A DNA stretch of 53,006 nucleotides, from contig NZ_NOVE01000020.1 in assembly GCF_002265625.1 (NCBI RefSeq), forward strand, positions 1 through 53,006, given 5' to 3'. Below, piece by piece: positions 24,793-34,123 of this stretch (the stretch's first letter is position 1; every line of letters begins with the position of its first letter). The position numbers were made by a program, and so were the translations under genes. The DNA comes from Prevotella sp. 885 (lineage in GTDB: Bacteria > Bacteroidota > Bacteroidia > Bacteroidales > Bacteroidaceae). Under the pieces are notes generated by a model. That model ran no database searches, was not told the origin of the DNA, and worked only from the letters and a program-made list of their open reading frames with translations.

Positions 24793-25524
24793 ATGAAAAT
24801 AGAAATAAGAAACCTTAAGAAGGTGTTCGGAACCAAGACAGCCGTGGACATAGAAAAGGCGGACATCCATGACGGAGAGATTCTCGGACTCGTGGGAAAC
24901 AACGGAGCGGGAAAGACCACGCTCTTCCGCCTCATTCTCGACCTTCTGAATGCCGACGAGGGAAGCGTGCTGCTTACGCCGAACATGACGGACGGCACAA
25001 AACCGACACACATCAATCCTGCCATGAGCGAGGAATGGAAGCCTTTCACGGGATCGTACATTGACAGCAGCTTCCTTATCGACTTCCTTACAGCTGAGGA
25101 ATATCTGGAGTTTGTGGGTAAGGTTTCGGGCATGTCGAAGGAGGACGTTAACAAGGAAATAGCCCAATACGAGATGTTTATGAACGGTGAGGTATTGGGA
25201 CAGAAAAAGTATATACGCGACTTCTCTGCCGGCAACAAGCAGAAGGTGGGCATCGTGGCTGCATTGCTCACACGCCCGCAACTCGTCATCCTCGACGAAC
25301 CGTTCAACTTCCTTGACCCCAGCAGTCAGAACCATCTGAAGAAGCTGCTCGTGGAATATAACAAGACGGAGGGTGCTACCATACTTATTTCGAGTCATAA
25401 CCTGCAGCATACGACGGACATCTCTACGCGCATCACTCTTCTGGAGCATGGCGTCATCATCAAAGACCTCGACAATAAGGACGGAGGCGCAGAGAAGGAA
25501 CTGGAGGAATATTTCAACGTATAG
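24793..25524 (+). CDS. ABC transporter ATP-binding protein without adjacent permease
   Basis: The 243-aa single ABC ATPase domain has Walker A GNNGAGKTT (35-43), a variant signature FSAGNKQKVGI in place of LSGGQ, Walker B LVILDEPFNFLDP and the H-loop ISSHN. A clear ribosome-binding site (aaggag) precedes the ATG, 24 nt after uvrA. No membrane partner is encoded next to it; the following gene is convergent. Its permease is probably elsewhere. The pattern matches ATPases of small ABC-2-type exporters in Bacteroidetes. The substrate is unknown. Confidence 0.9.
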   Translation: MKIEIRNLKKVFGTKTAVDIEKADIHDGEILGLVGNNGAGKTTLFRLILDLLNADEGSVLLTPNMTDGTKPTHINPAMSEEWKPFTGSYIDSSFLIDFLTAEEYLEFVGKVSGMSKEDVNKEIAQYEMFMNGEVLGQKKYIRDFSAGNKQKVGIVAALLTRPQLVILDEPFNFLDPSSQNHLKKLLVEYNKTEGATILISSHNLQHTTDISTRITLLEHGVIIKDLDNKDGGAEKELEEYFNV

Positions 25525-25555
25525 CCAACGTCTATACATTATATAATAATATCCC

Positions 25556-27175
25556 CTACATTATCTTATAGCCATAAGCCGAGCGATACATGTCCTCAAG
25601 GTAATAAGAGAGGCAGAAGAAGAGGGTTATCGCCACGTAAACAAGGACGAGTTGCGTGCCGCTGAAGCTGATGTTGTCAATGCTGGCGCCCGGAATCGTA
25701 GCTATCCAGTCGAGCGAAGCATTGAGAACGGCGACAATACGGTCGAGCACGTAGGCTATCAGACGCGGAAAGAACGGCAGGCTGACGAACGCCATAATGT
25801 AGAAAACGAGCGACAGATAGACTATGAGCGTGACGGCAGGGATGGCTATGTAGTTGGCTAAAAGGAAATAACAGGAGAAGCGCCCGAAATAATAAATGAT
25901 GATGGGGGCTACCATCACCTGAGCAGCCATCGACACCTTTAACATCGTCCATATCCAGTCCACCATGCGATGACTCTGAAGATAACGCGGCTTGATGATG
26001 TAATGGAAGCGCTCGTTGAACGCCAAGATGCCTAAGACGGCAAGGAACGACATCTGAAAGCCTACGTCCCAAAGGCTCATCGGATTGCCAAGGACGAGCA
26101 CCACGACTGCTATGCCCAACGAATTGAGCGACTGCGGTTTGGCTGACATCAAGCCGAAGAAGGCAAAACACGTGTACATGACAGCCGAACGCACGATGCT
26201 GGACGACATGCCCACCATCAAGGCATAAGCCCAAATGGACAGAATAAGAACCAAATTGCCGATTATGAGACGCCCCATGGACGACCCGAACGGGATGAGA
26301 ATGGCGGCAAGAAGCATGAATATTATGCCGAGATGAAGACCGGAAAGAGCGAGCACGTGCGATACGCCCACTACTGAATAGGTTTCGCGAGCAGCATCCG
26401 AAAGGGCTGTCTTATCGCCCAAGGTCATCGCTCCCACTATGGCGTAAGCATCGTCGCTCACCCCATAGGCGGCAAGGTGGGTCATGGCTTTACGCCGAAC
26501 TCGGTCGAGCATGATGGACAGGCGTTTCGGCATTGACAGACTGTTAAGGCTGAGCACCTTGCGGGCGCAACTGCCATAGGGGACATACGTGCGGGCTATC
26601 ACGTCATGCACCTTCAGCCAACGCCCGTAATCGAAGTGACTGTCACGTCCTTTATCAGCCGTTCTCCTCTCCCACTCCGCCTTTTCCAGGCGCGAACATA
26701 CCACAAGACCATCGCCGATGACAAGCTGACGTGCATCCACGCCAGTGCCATCGTCTTCATACTGATAGTCTTTTTTAGGAAAGAAGGCAATGATGCTGTG
26801 ACCGGCAAGCCTTCCTTTCGTCACCGCAAGCTGACACTTTACAGAACGTTCTTTCTCCACCGGTTGGGTTTCCACTACAGCCTCATAAGATTCTGGCTTA
26901 CCGGAGAAAGAAACATCATAGTCCTCAAGAAAACAGGTGGTGCGCCACAAGCCTCCTGCCACCACCATAATAAAAAGCACAACAGTCTGAAAAATGGGAT
27001 GTTTGCGCAAAAAGAAATAGGATGCGACAAACGCGGAAAGCAAAGCCACGTACGCCCACATCCACACACAAGAAGGAACGCGACAGTCCAAGGCATCGCC
27101 AATAAGCACTCCCACGACAAGGAAAAAAGCCACACGCAGGAAGGGCCAAAGCTGTACACGTCCGTTAGTTATCAT
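25556..27175 (-). CDS. ComEC/Rec2-family membrane channel, short form
   Basis: The 539-aa protein with many hydrophobic helices has the ComEC N-terminal region (DUF4131-like, FLVVGVLIGDALD) and the Competence domain (AIVGAMTLGDKTALSDAARE, SHVLALSGLHLGI, a characteristic ComEC/Rec2 motif). ComEC forms the inner-membrane DNA uptake channel of natural transformation. The C-terminal metallo-beta-lactamase-like domain found in many ComEC proteins is absent, as it is in some Bacteroidetes forms. It is followed on the same strand by no close gene and preceded by nth 27 nt away, which suggests co-transcription. Confidence 0.88.
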   Translation of the reverse strand: MITNGRVQLWPFLRVAFFLVVGVLIGDALDCRVPSCVWMWAYVALLSAFVASYFFLRKHPIFQTVVLFIMVVAGGLWRTTCFLEDYDVSFSGKPESYEAVVETQPVEKERSVKCQLAVTKGRLAGHSIIAFFPKKDYQYEDDGTGVDARQLVIGDGLVVCSRLEKAEWERRTADKGRDSHFDYGRWLKVHDVIARTYVPYGSCARKVLSLNSLSMPKRLSIMLDRVRRKAMTHLAAYGVSDDAYAIVGAMTLGDKTALSDAARETYSVVGVSHVLALSGLHLGIIFMLLAAILIPFGSSMGRLIIGNLVLILSIWAYALMVGMSSSIVRSAVMYTCFAFFGLMSAKPQSLNSLGIAVVVLVLGNPMSLWDVGFQMSFLAVLGILAFNERFHYIIKPRYLQSHRMVDWIWTMLKVSMAAQVMVAPIIIYYFGRFSCYFLLANYIAIPAVTLIVYLSLVFYIMAFVSLPFFPRLIAYVLDRIVAVLNASLDWIATIPGASIDNISFSGTQLVLVYVAITLFFCLSYYLEDMYRSAYGYKIM

Positions 27176-27201
27176 TAGCTGTTATCTTTATTATGGTATT
27201 C

Positions 27202-27849
27202 TTATAGTTTCGATCCTTCAAGTCGCTTAGGGCAGAAACTGTCGAAGGGACAGTCCTTGCAATGAGGCTTTCGGCTTGTGCAGACATAACGACCATGCAG
27301 GAGCAACCAATGATGGGCACGTGACAGACTGTCAGCCGGAATATGCTTCTTTAGCTGGGTCTCCACCTTGAGAGGCGTGTCAGCAGAAGCGGGGACGAGT
27401 CCGAGACGATGACTTACACGGAAGACATGCGTGTCGACGGGCATAGCTGCCTGTCCGAAAGCCACAGCCTGCATCACATTGGCTGTCTTGCGTCCTACGC
27501 CAGGCAGACGCAGTAGACTATCGAAATCTTCCGGCACCTCTCCGCCATAGTCTGCCACAATCATACGCGACAAATCGACAAGGTGGCGAGCCTTGGCATT
27601 GGGATAGCTGACGCTCTTTACATATTCGTAAATCTCTGCCTCGTCAGCCTCAGCCATTGAGCGTGCGTCAGGATAATGAGCGAACAGATCGGGCGTGACC
27701 ATATTGACGCGCTTGTCCGTGCATTGGGCGCTAAGCACAACAGCGACAAGCAGCTGAAACACGGAGCCGAACTCAAGTTCAGTGGTCACTTCGGGATGCA
27801 GTTCGCGAAAGTACGAAAGCACACGAGCGTATAATTCCTTCTTTGTCAT
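27202..27849 (-). CDS. nth: Endonuclease III
   Basis: The protein is about 215 aa from MTKKELYARV. It is a base-excision-repair glycosylase/AP lyase for oxidised pyrimidines. The helix-hairpin-helix LRLPGVGRKTANVM carries the catalytic Lys, and VDTHVFRVSHRLGL carries the catalytic Asp. The C-terminal 4Fe-4S loop is complete, spaced C-x6-C-x2-C-x5-C (CTSRKPHC, CKDC, CPFDSFC). An alternative ATG lies two codons upstream at 27855. It precedes comEC on the same strand with a 26-nt gap. Confidence 0.95.
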   Translation of the reverse strand: MTKKELYARVLSYFRELHPEVTTELEFGSVFQLLVAVVLSAQCTDKRVNMVTPDLFAHYPDARSMAEADEAEIYEYVKSVSYPNAKARHLVDLSRMIVADYGGEVPEDFDSLLRLPGVGRKTANVMQAVAFGQAAMPVDTHVFRVSHRLGLVPASADTPLKVETQLKKHIPADSLSRAHHWLLLHGRYVCTSRKPHCKDCPFDSFCPKRLEGSKL

Positions 27850-27917
27850 AACCATTTGTTTAGGCTGTAAAATTACAAAAATAAATGGTATGGGCAAAAG
27901 AAATGACAGGCTTACTT

Positions 27918-27975
27918 AAAAAAGAAGGCGTGGCAGAACATATAAACATAAGTCTATACGTTCCGACACGCCTTC
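27918..27975 (-). terminator. Intrinsic terminator of the OmpH-like gene
   Basis: 'gaaggcgtg' (27924-27932) pairs with 'cacgccttc' (27967-27975), with an inner gaac/gttc extension. On the minus strand it is followed by TTTTTT (27923-27918). Confidence 0.8.
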
Positions 27976-28033
27976 AACATAATTATTCATTTGTCCCTTA
28001 TATATTCTTATATATTAAGGAACCACCTTTCTC

Positions 28034-28657
28034 TTACTTCTTCTTAGCGTCCTTAGCCTTCTCTGTTGTGGCAGCGGGCTTGTAAGCCTTGTTCAGACCA
28101 GCGACAACCTCGTTGGTGATGTCGTGAGCCTTGTCAGCATAGAGGATGTTGTCACCTGCCTTAGAGAGGATGAGAGTGTACTTCTTGTCCTTGTTGTATA
28201 CGGCAAGGAAGTGCTGGATAGAGTCGCGAAGAGCTTTGTTATAGCTCTCTGTCTCCTGCTGGAACTCACCGCTCAGACGCTGGTTGAGTGACTGGAGGTC
28301 AGCGTTCTGTCTCTGGAGCTGAGACTGGATGGCCTGTGCCTGCTCACGTGTGTAAGCGTTCTGCTGTACCTTCTGCTGGAAGTTAGCTGCTGCTGCCTCG
28401 AGCTGCTGCTGCTTCTGTGCGAGAGTGTTCTGGATGTTCTGTCCCTTCTTCTGAAGAATCAACGAATAGTCCTTGCAGAACTTATACTGAGACATGATGC
28501 TGTCCACCTCTACGTATGCTATCTTTGTCTGTGTAGCTGCGGGCTGTTCTGCTGCGGGCTTCTCGTCCACCTGAGCCTTCGACTTGTCGCATGACGACAT
28601 TGAGAAAGCTGCAAGAGCAGCAATCGCCATTGTACCGAAACTGATTTTCTTGTTCAT
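28034..28657 (-). CDS. OmpH/Skp-like periplasmic chaperone with lipobox
   Basis: The 207-aa protein has a lipoprotein signal (MNKKISFGTMAIAALAAF then SMSSC at about residues 19-23). The OmpH domain begins KIAYVEVDSIMSQY, followed by a long coiled coil rich in Gln and Lys (QNIQNTLAQKQQQLEAAAAN, residues about 75-130). Skp-type proteins hold unfolded outer-membrane proteins in the periplasm. The classical Skp is soluble; the lipobox here predicts membrane anchoring. It follows a 64-aa membrane protein on the same strand, 26 nt away. Confidence 0.88.
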   Translation of the reverse strand: MNKKISFGTMAIAALAAFSMSSCDKSKAQVDEKPAAEQPAATQTKIAYVEVDSIMSQYKFCKDYSLILQKKGQNIQNTLAQKQQQLEAAAANFQQKVQQNAYTREQAQAIQSQLQRQNADLQSLNQRLSGEFQQETESYNKALRDSIQHFLAVYNKDKKYTLILSKAGDNILYADKAHDITNEVVAGLNKAYKPAATTEKAKDAKKK

Positions 28658-28683
28658 TTTTTTATAATTGTTTTCTTGTTTTT

Positions 28684-28878
28684 CTAATATGCACGGTTCT
28701 TCTCGCGTGCCTCACGATCCTGATCCATCACACAGTGGATGCCCTGCTTGCGCAGTCCCGGATTGTCATGGACATGCTGTGAAGAGAACTTTCCGTTCTT
28801 TCGGATTATCACCTTCACGGACAACAGAGCGACAGAAACTGCCACTATTAATAATGTCAAGAGAAGAAGTTTTATCAT
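28684..28878 (-). CDS. Small membrane protein (64 aa), conserved type
   Basis: A single N-terminal hydrophobic helix (MIKLLLLTLLIVAVSVALLS) is followed by a soluble tail with the pattern GKFSSQHVHDN, LRKQGIHC and DQDREAREKN. I recall similar small proteins in other Bacteroidetes (xLRxxGIHCxxxxDxxxR). No function is known to me. It lies directly upstream of the OmpH-like gene and is probably co-transcribed with it. Confidence 0.75.
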   Translation of the reverse strand: MIKLLLLTLLIVAVSVALLSVKVIIRKNGKFSSQHVHDNPGLRKQGIHCVMDQDREAREKNRAY

Positions 28879-28935
28879 CGCTTAAACGTTTTTAACTTTC
28901 TAATATGACTTAATAATTAAAATAAGTCAACTAAT

Positions 28936-28967
28936 TTTGTTTTGTCTCCACTTTTCCATTATCTTTG
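28936..28967 (+). promoter_or_regulatory. Promoter of the dipeptidase gene
   Basis: TTTG at 28936-28939, a 20-nt spacer and TATCTTTG at 28960-28967. A small hairpin (ttgcatt atc aatgcaa) overlaps the expected start of transcription. The leader is about 165 nt long and otherwise featureless. Confidence 0.7.
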
Positions 28968-29135
28968 CATTATCAATGCAAGATAAAGACGGAAATGCCT
29001 CCCTCTATACAAGGAACAGCATCAGACCCGCTCTCATGAAGCTAATGCAAAGGTAATGCAAATCAGCCGCATGACAAAATAAATTATCGAAAATTCAGAT
29101 TATTGTACTTATAACATAAAGAAATTTAAAGAAAA

Positions 29136-30584
29136 ATGAGTAATTGCGAATTGAAACCTGCTCGCGTGTTCGAGCAGTTTGCTGAAATCAACAAAATTCC
29201 GCGCCCGTCAAAGCACGAGGAGCGCATGATTGAGTACTTACAGGACTTTGGTAAGAAACACGGATTTGAGACCGTAACCGACGAGACCGGTAACGTAATC
29301 ATCCGCAAGCCCGCCACTAAGGGTCACGAGAATGCGCCTACGCTTATTCTCCAGAGCCACATGGACATGGTGTGCGACAAACTCGTAGACGTAGACATCG
29401 ACTTCTTCAAGGACTCTATTCAGACTTACGTAGACGGTGAGTGGCTCAAAGCTAAGGGCACCACTCTCGGTGCTGACGACGGCATCGGATGTGCCATCGA
29501 GCTTGCCATCCTCGACAGCGACGACATCGAGCACGGTCCGCTGGAGTGTGTGTTCACACGCGACGAGGAGACCAGCCTTACTGGTGCTATGGGCATGAAG
29601 GCAGGATTTATGAAGGGCGACATGCTCGTCAACCTCGACTCTGAGGACGAGGGTCAGATCTTCATCTCTTGCGCCGGTGGCAAGACCACAAGCGCCAAGT
29701 TCACCTTCGAGCGCGAAGAGGCTCCTGCCGGCTACTTCTTCCTCAAGGCTTCCATCAAGGGTCTGAAGGGCGGTCACTCTGGCGACGACATCAATAAGAA
29801 GCGTGCCAACGCCATCAAGATTCTCTCTCGCTTCCTCTACATGGAGCAGGACAAGATGGACCTCCGTCTGGCTCAGTTCAACTCAGGCAAGCTCCACAAC
29901 GCCATTCCTCGTGACGGCATCATCGTATTCGCAGTTCCTGCTAACGAGAAAGAGACAGTACGCGTAGACTGGAACATCTTCACAGCTAACGTAGAAGAAG
30001 AGTTCCACGTAACTGACACAGCAATGGAGTTCGGTCTTGAGAGCACAGACGCTGAGACAGTTATCGCCAAGGATTGCTCAACACGCTTTATCCGCTGTAT
30101 GCAGGCCATCGACAACGGCGTATTCGCAATGTGTCAGGACGAGGCTCTCGCATGGATGGTGGAGACATCCAACAACGTAGCAAGCGTAATCACTTCTGAG
30201 AACGAAATCAACATCGTGGCATCACAGCGCTCTAACGTAATGAGCAACCTCGAGAACGAGACCAACACCATCAAGGCTGTGTTTGAGCTGGCTGGTGCTG
30301 AAGTTAAGATGAGCGACGGCTATCCCGCATGGAAGATGAATCCGGACAGCAAGCTCACAAAGGTGGCTGTTGAGTCTTACAAGAAGCTCTTCGGCAAGGA
30401 ACCTATCGTTAAGGGCATCCACGCTGGTCTGGAGTGCGGTCTGTTCTCAGAGCGCTATCCGAACCTCGACATGGTTTCGTTCGGTCCTACTCTCCGTGAC
30501 GTTCACACACCAGACGAGCGTCTGCACATCCCGACCGTACAGATGGTTTGGGATCACCTGCTCGACATCATGAAGAACCTGTAA
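29136..30584 (+). CDS. pepD: Aminoacyl-histidine dipeptidase (M20C, PepD)
   Basis: The 482-aa cytosolic zinc peptidase cleaves beta-alanyl-His and other dipeptides. M20 metal ligands are seen at LQSHMDMVCDK (His, with catalytic Asp two residues later), LGADDGIGCA (bridging Asp), TRDEETSLTGAMGM (catalytic Glu-Glu), LVNLDSEDEG, and the C-terminal IHAGLECGLF (final His). The length is normal for the family. Codon bias is strong. It stands alone with its own promoter and a terminator shared with galE. Together with the POT transporter it fits peptide use as a nutrient. Confidence 0.95.
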   Translation: MSNCELKPARVFEQFAEINKIPRPSKHEERMIEYLQDFGKKHGFETVTDETGNVIIRKPATKGHENAPTLILQSHMDMVCDKLVDVDIDFFKDSIQTYVDGEWLKAKGTTLGADDGIGCAIELAILDSDDIEHGPLECVFTRDEETSLTGAMGMKAGFMKGDMLVNLDSEDEGQIFISCAGGKTTSAKFTFEREEAPAGYFFLKASIKGLKGGHSGDDINKKRANAIKILSRFLYMEQDKMDLRLAQFNSGKLHNAIPRDGIIVFAVPANEKETVRVDWNIFTANVEEEFHVTDTAMEFGLESTDAETVIAKDCSTRFIRCMQAIDNGVFAMCQDEALAWMVETSNNVASVITSENEINIVASQRSNVMSNLENETNTIKAVFELAGAEVKMSDGYPAWKMNPDSKLTKVAVESYKKLFGKEPIVKGIHAGLECGLFSERYPNLDMVSFGPTLRDVHTPDERLHIPTVQMVWDHLLDIMKNL

Positions 30585-30617
30585 TAACAGAGAAGCTTCT
30601 AAATAAATAATATACTA

Positions 30618-30659
30618 AAAAAGGGAAGTCCGAACCGCAAGGCTCAGACTTCCCTTTTT
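30618..30659. terminator. Bidirectional terminator between pepD and galE
   Basis: 'aaaaagggaagtc' (30618-30630) pairs with 'gacttcccttttt' (30647-30659). A-run and T-run on opposite sides serve the two convergent genes. Confidence 0.9.
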
Positions 30660-30703
30660 AGTTTTATCTCATTGACGTCTCGGACGTCTTTTAAGTATCA
30701 GAA

Positions 30704-31741
30704 TTACATCACTCCGTCCTTGCGAAGCTTCTCCTGCCACTTCCATGCAGAGCGGAGCACATCCTCAAGCTTAGCCTCAGCCTTCCAGCCGAGCACCTTG
30801 TTAGCCTTGTCTACGTTACCCCAAATCTTCTCGATATCGCCCTCACGACGCGGACCGTACTTCCAGTTGAGCTTAACGCCAGTGGCCTTCTCGAAGGTCT
30901 CAACGATCTCCAGTGTAGAGTTACCGTTGCCGGTACCGATGTTGAAGTACTCCACAGCATCAGTATCCTCGTCGAGCACGCGACGCATAGCAGCCACATG
31001 AGCCTTTGCGAGGTCAACTACATAGATGTAGTCGCGGATACATGTACCGTCAGGTGTGTTATAGTCATTGCCGAAGATGGTCAGCTCCTTGCGGATGCCC
31101 ATAGCGGTCTGAGTGACGTAGGGAATAAGGTTGTTGGGCACTCCGTTAGGAAGTTCGCCGATTTCGGCAGAGGGATGGGCACCGATCGGATTGAAATAGC
31201 GCAGAATGACGCTCTTGATGGCAGCACCGCTGTGGATGTAGTCAGCAATGATCTGCTCGTTTATCTCCTTAGTGTTGCCGTAAGGAGATGTGGCCTTCTG
31301 ATGAGGACAGTCCTCTGTAACGGGGAGGTTCTCAGGCTTCGGCTGACCGTAAACGGTGCAGCTTGAAGAGAATATGATGCCCTTTACGCCGTACTGCGGC
31401 ATAAGCTCCAGAAGATTTACGAGTGAAACGATGTTGTTGCGATAGTAGAGCAGCGGCTTCTGCACACTCTCGCCGACAGCCTTGGATGCAGCGAAATGGA
31501 TGATACCCTCGATCTCAGGATATTTCTTGAACACGTTCTCAGTAGCTTCCTTGTCACGAAGGTCCACCTTCTCGAAAGCAGGACGCACGCCTGTTATCTT
31601 CTCAATACCGTCAAGAACCTCAATCTTCGAATTGGAGAGGTCGTCAACAATCACTACCTTGTAACCAGCTTCGATAAGCTCTACAGTGGTGTGTGAACCG
31701 ATAAATCCGGTACCACCCGTAACCAAGATTGTCTGTTTCAT
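30704..31741 (-). CDS. galE: UDP-glucose 4-epimerase
   Basis: The 345-aa extended short-chain dehydrogenase interconverts UDP-glucose and UDP-galactose. The NAD-binding glycine motif TGGTGFIGS (8-16), the Asp-Asp after the second strand (IVDDLSNS), the Ser cluster FSSSCTVYG (124-132) and the catalytic YGNTK (Y154, K158) are all present. It is monocistronic, with a promoter upstream and a shared terminator downstream. Confidence 0.96.
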   Translation of the reverse strand: MKQTILVTGGTGFIGSHTTVELIEAGYKVVIVDDLSNSKIEVLDGIEKITGVRPAFEKVDLRDKEATENVFKKYPEIEGIIHFAASKAVGESVQKPLLYYRNNIVSLVNLLELMPQYGVKGIIFSSSCTVYGQPKPENLPVTEDCPHQKATSPYGNTKEINEQIIADYIHSGAAIKSVILRYFNPIGAHPSAEIGELPNGVPNNLIPYVTQTAMGIRKELTIFGNDYNTPDGTCIRDYIYVVDLAKAHVAAMRRVLDEDTDAVEYFNIGTGNGNSTLEIVETFEKATGVKLNWKYGPRREGDIEKIWGNVDKANKVLGWKAEAKLEDVLRSAWKWQEKLRKDGVM

Positions 31742-31821
31742 TTTCTCAAGTTTTATTATATTAATGTTTATAATATTGTAAAATGACTATATTATTAACG
31801 CCAATGCGCTATTTTATGATA

Positions 31822-31852
31822 CAAAAGTAATACTATAAATCGGTTATGACAA
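31822..31852 (-). promoter_or_regulatory. Promoter of galE
   Basis: On the minus strand TTG (31852-31850), 20 nt, then TACTTTTG (31829-31822). The leader is about 75-80 nt and AT-rich. Confidence 0.65.
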
Positions 31853-31937
31853 GCAAATGAGTGTTTTTTTACATGATACGCTATAGGTAAATATCAACTT
31901 TTTCAGGAAAACAGGCTATTAATCGGAAGATTTTATG

Positions 31938-31945
31938 TAAGTTTG
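31938..31945 (+). promoter_or_regulatory. -7 element for the acidic hypothetical gene
   Basis: TAAGTTTG fits the TAnnTTTG pattern 41 nt before the ATG at 31987. No clear -33 element is seen. Confidence 0.45.
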
Positions 31946-31986
31946 CAATTGAAAGTAATATTCTAAAAACCAATCAAAAAACATAA

Positions 31987-32433
31987 ATGATGAAAGCCTC
32001 TGAACAGACAACACAGCAGATTGAGCGTTTTCTGAAGAAAATAGCCCAAAAATTTCCGCTTAACGAAGAAACGTCACTTGTTACTGACATACACGTGCGC
32101 GTCTCGCAGGAAAGCGGCGAAATGGTAGCGTTCGACGATGACGACAAGGAGATAACACGCTGTGTCGTTGAACAGTGGATTGGAAACAACGACGAGGACT
32201 TCTACGAAAGCGTGCATGACATCCTCACCACTACATTCGCCTCAATGTCGAAAACTCTCGATAATCTCGGAATACTCAAGCCTTACAGCTTCGTACTTGA
32301 GAACGACGAGAAGGAAGGCATCGCCGAACTGTATCTCGCTGACGACGACACCATCATCATAGGCAAGGACCTCATGGAAGGTCTCGACACCGACCTCGAC
32401 TCCTTCTTCGATTCGCTGATGAAGGAGGAATAA
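31987..32433 (+). CDS. Acidic hypothetical protein (148 aa)
   Basis: No recognised family. The cytosolic-looking protein is strongly acidic (FDDDDKEI, ADDDTIIIG, a C-terminal DLDSFFDSLMKEE) and contains a central EQWIGNNDEDFYESVHDILT. The codon use and composition match the core genes around it, unlike the AT-rich gene that follows. A hairpin terminator closes it, so it is a single-gene unit. ATG codons at 31987 and 31990 are equivalent candidates. Confidence 0.75.
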   Translation: MMKASEQTTQQIERFLKKIAQKFPLNEETSLVTDIHVRVSQESGEMVAFDDDDKEITRCVVEQWIGNNDEDFYESVHDILTTTFASMSKTLDNLGILKPYSFVLENDEKEGIAELYLADDDTIIIGKDLMEGLDTDLDSFFDSLMKEE

Positions 32434-32455
32434 AGTATTGAAATCATTCTCATAT

Positions 32456-32490
32456 AGCGGCGCTTTAACTATCTTAAAGCGTCGCTTTTA
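32456..32490 (+). terminator. Hairpin terminator
   Basis: 'agcggcgcttta' (32456-32467) pairs with 'taaagcgtcgct' (32475-32486) with one G-T pair and a 7-nt loop, followed by tttta. Confidence 0.75.
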
Positions 32491-32504
32491 TATTATTACG
32501 GAAT

Positions 32505-34070
32505 ATGAACAATAAACTGAACCTACCATTTTATATCCAAAGAATAAAAGGAGCTGTATTTTCTAATCAAAACAATAACAAACAAGAGAAATTTCTTCGA
32601 CAGTTGAGGCAAGACATCATGTCCTCAGATGAAAAAGAAGCAACTAAACTACTCCCTTTGCTTGATTTAGGCATTGAATTTCTGGAACCTATGAGTTATA
32701 TTATATGTAGAATTGACGAACTTAGACGTCAAGAGCAACTTATACTATCTCAGGATTCGGACACCTTGCCAAACTGTCACTTAACCACAACAGAGCTGTA
32801 CGAAATAATGACATCTGCCATATCTCCCAACGTTGCAGATTTTATTATTGAGCATCTAAACTGTAGCGATTATGCAAAAAGCGAGTTGAAAGAAAGCATC
32901 AGGCATGAAGATAACAATCAGTTTAAAAGCACAATATACGAATATGATATAGATTATTCCTTCGCCTCAAAGACCTGTGCCCACATTGTGCGTATGGAAA
33001 ATATATTTACAGAAGCGGAAAATGAAATAATCGAAGCTGTAGATTGTTACGACGGTGAGACTGTGAACGATGCCGAATATTGTGAATTAATAAATAGCAC
33101 TTATGACATAAGATTGGATGCTATACAGACGTATCTTAACGAAACTGCAACTCCTGAGAAGGAAATAGAGGATGTAATGAACGAAGCCTCTGACAGATTC
33201 AATTACATTAAAGATTATTATAGAGAAGGCAAAATATTTGAAGCGACGAGTTTTGATTTTTTGAGTTCTTTTCACGATATCGTTTGCAGATTAGACCAAT
33301 ATGCAAAAAACAAAGAACTTCTTCCTGTGGTTTTAAATAGGCTAAGGGATTTCGCTCGTCAAAAAATGGAATCGTATCCAATTATTAAGGATTTCTTCTC
33401 ATTTTTAACAAAAGGCGATTGGCTTGGAGAGAATTTCTGCTTTTGCCAAAACGAAGTTACAGACCAACAATTTCTTGAGTTTATCGAACATGCTACTCAG
33501 ACTTACCGTACCTTGCCAGCACCTCAAAAAGAAGCGGCTCCAACTACTGCTATATGCGAACCCCAAATACAGACTGACAACGAAAAAGCTTGGTGCTCTA
33601 TGCCATGTAAAGAAGAAATGCGAGGCAAGATCATTGATTTCTTTAAAACCATACCTGTATTAATAAAAAAGTGCGTGCAAGAAACACAGGCAGTGAAGAA
33701 AGATGGGAAAAAGGTTGAGATTGACGAAGATCTGGCGTTTAAAGCCTGTGTGTTTGCAGGATATTTCGCTTTACACAGCACATGTCTTACAAAAAGATGG
33801 GAATACAAAGCCTATTACGACGCACTAACCTCTTTATGTATTACAGAAAAAAAAATCAAAAGTAAAATATATAATTACACAAGAGGAAGCGATATCAGCG
33901 CTGATGCTGTATTGGGTATGCGAGAAATTAGCGACCTACAAAAATATATGGAAGATTTTGTGGAAAAAAAATTTACACTTAAGGGAAACGTAGCTAAAAA
34001 CAAAACAGCAATACGCTTCTTTACCGATAAAATGTGGATCGGACTAAACAGAATCGCTAAAGATTTATGA
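32505..34070 (+). CDS. Unrecognised 521-aa protein, AT-rich
   Basis: I do not recognise a family. The sequence is mostly helical-looking, charged, without signal peptide or membrane helices. Notable parts are a Cys/Tyr-containing mid-region (SFASKTCAHIVRMENIF), a linker before IDFFKTIPVLIKKCV, and a basic C-terminal helix (EKKFTLKGNVAKNKTAIRFF). The gene is clearly more AT-rich than the core genes on both sides, and a strong terminator follows. This suggests an acquired single gene. A role in stress or defence is possible but nothing in the sequence shows it. Confidence 0.7.
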   Translation: MNNKLNLPFYIQRIKGAVFSNQNNNKQEKFLRQLRQDIMSSDEKEATKLLPLLDLGIEFLEPMSYIICRIDELRRQEQLILSQDSDTLPNCHLTTTELYEIMTSAISPNVADFIIEHLNCSDYAKSELKESIRHEDNNQFKSTIYEYDIDYSFASKTCAHIVRMENIFTEAENEIIEAVDCYDGETVNDAEYCELINSTYDIRLDAIQTYLNETATPEKEIEDVMNEASDRFNYIKDYYREGKIFEATSFDFLSSFHDIVCRLDQYAKNKELLPVVLNRLRDFARQKMESYPIIKDFFSFLTKGDWLGENFCFCQNEVTDQQFLEFIEHATQTYRTLPAPQKEAAPTTAICEPQIQTDNEKAWCSMPCKEEMRGKIIDFFKTIPVLIKKCVQETQAVKKDGKKVEIDEDLAFKACVFAGYFALHSTCLTKRWEYKAYYDALTSLCITEKKIKSKIYNYTRGSDISADAVLGMREISDLQKYMEDFVEKKFTLKGNVAKNKTAIRFFTDKMWIGLNRIAKDL

Positions 34071-34123
34071 CGGAAAGTAAGTCGCAAACTTACTACTTAC
34101 TATCAGAAACCTACTACTTACTA

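Noticed and set aside
24355..25539. 394-aa and 310-aa minus-strand ORFs opposite uvrA and the ABC ATPase
   Set aside because: Antisense shadows; no domain features, and both sense genes are intact.
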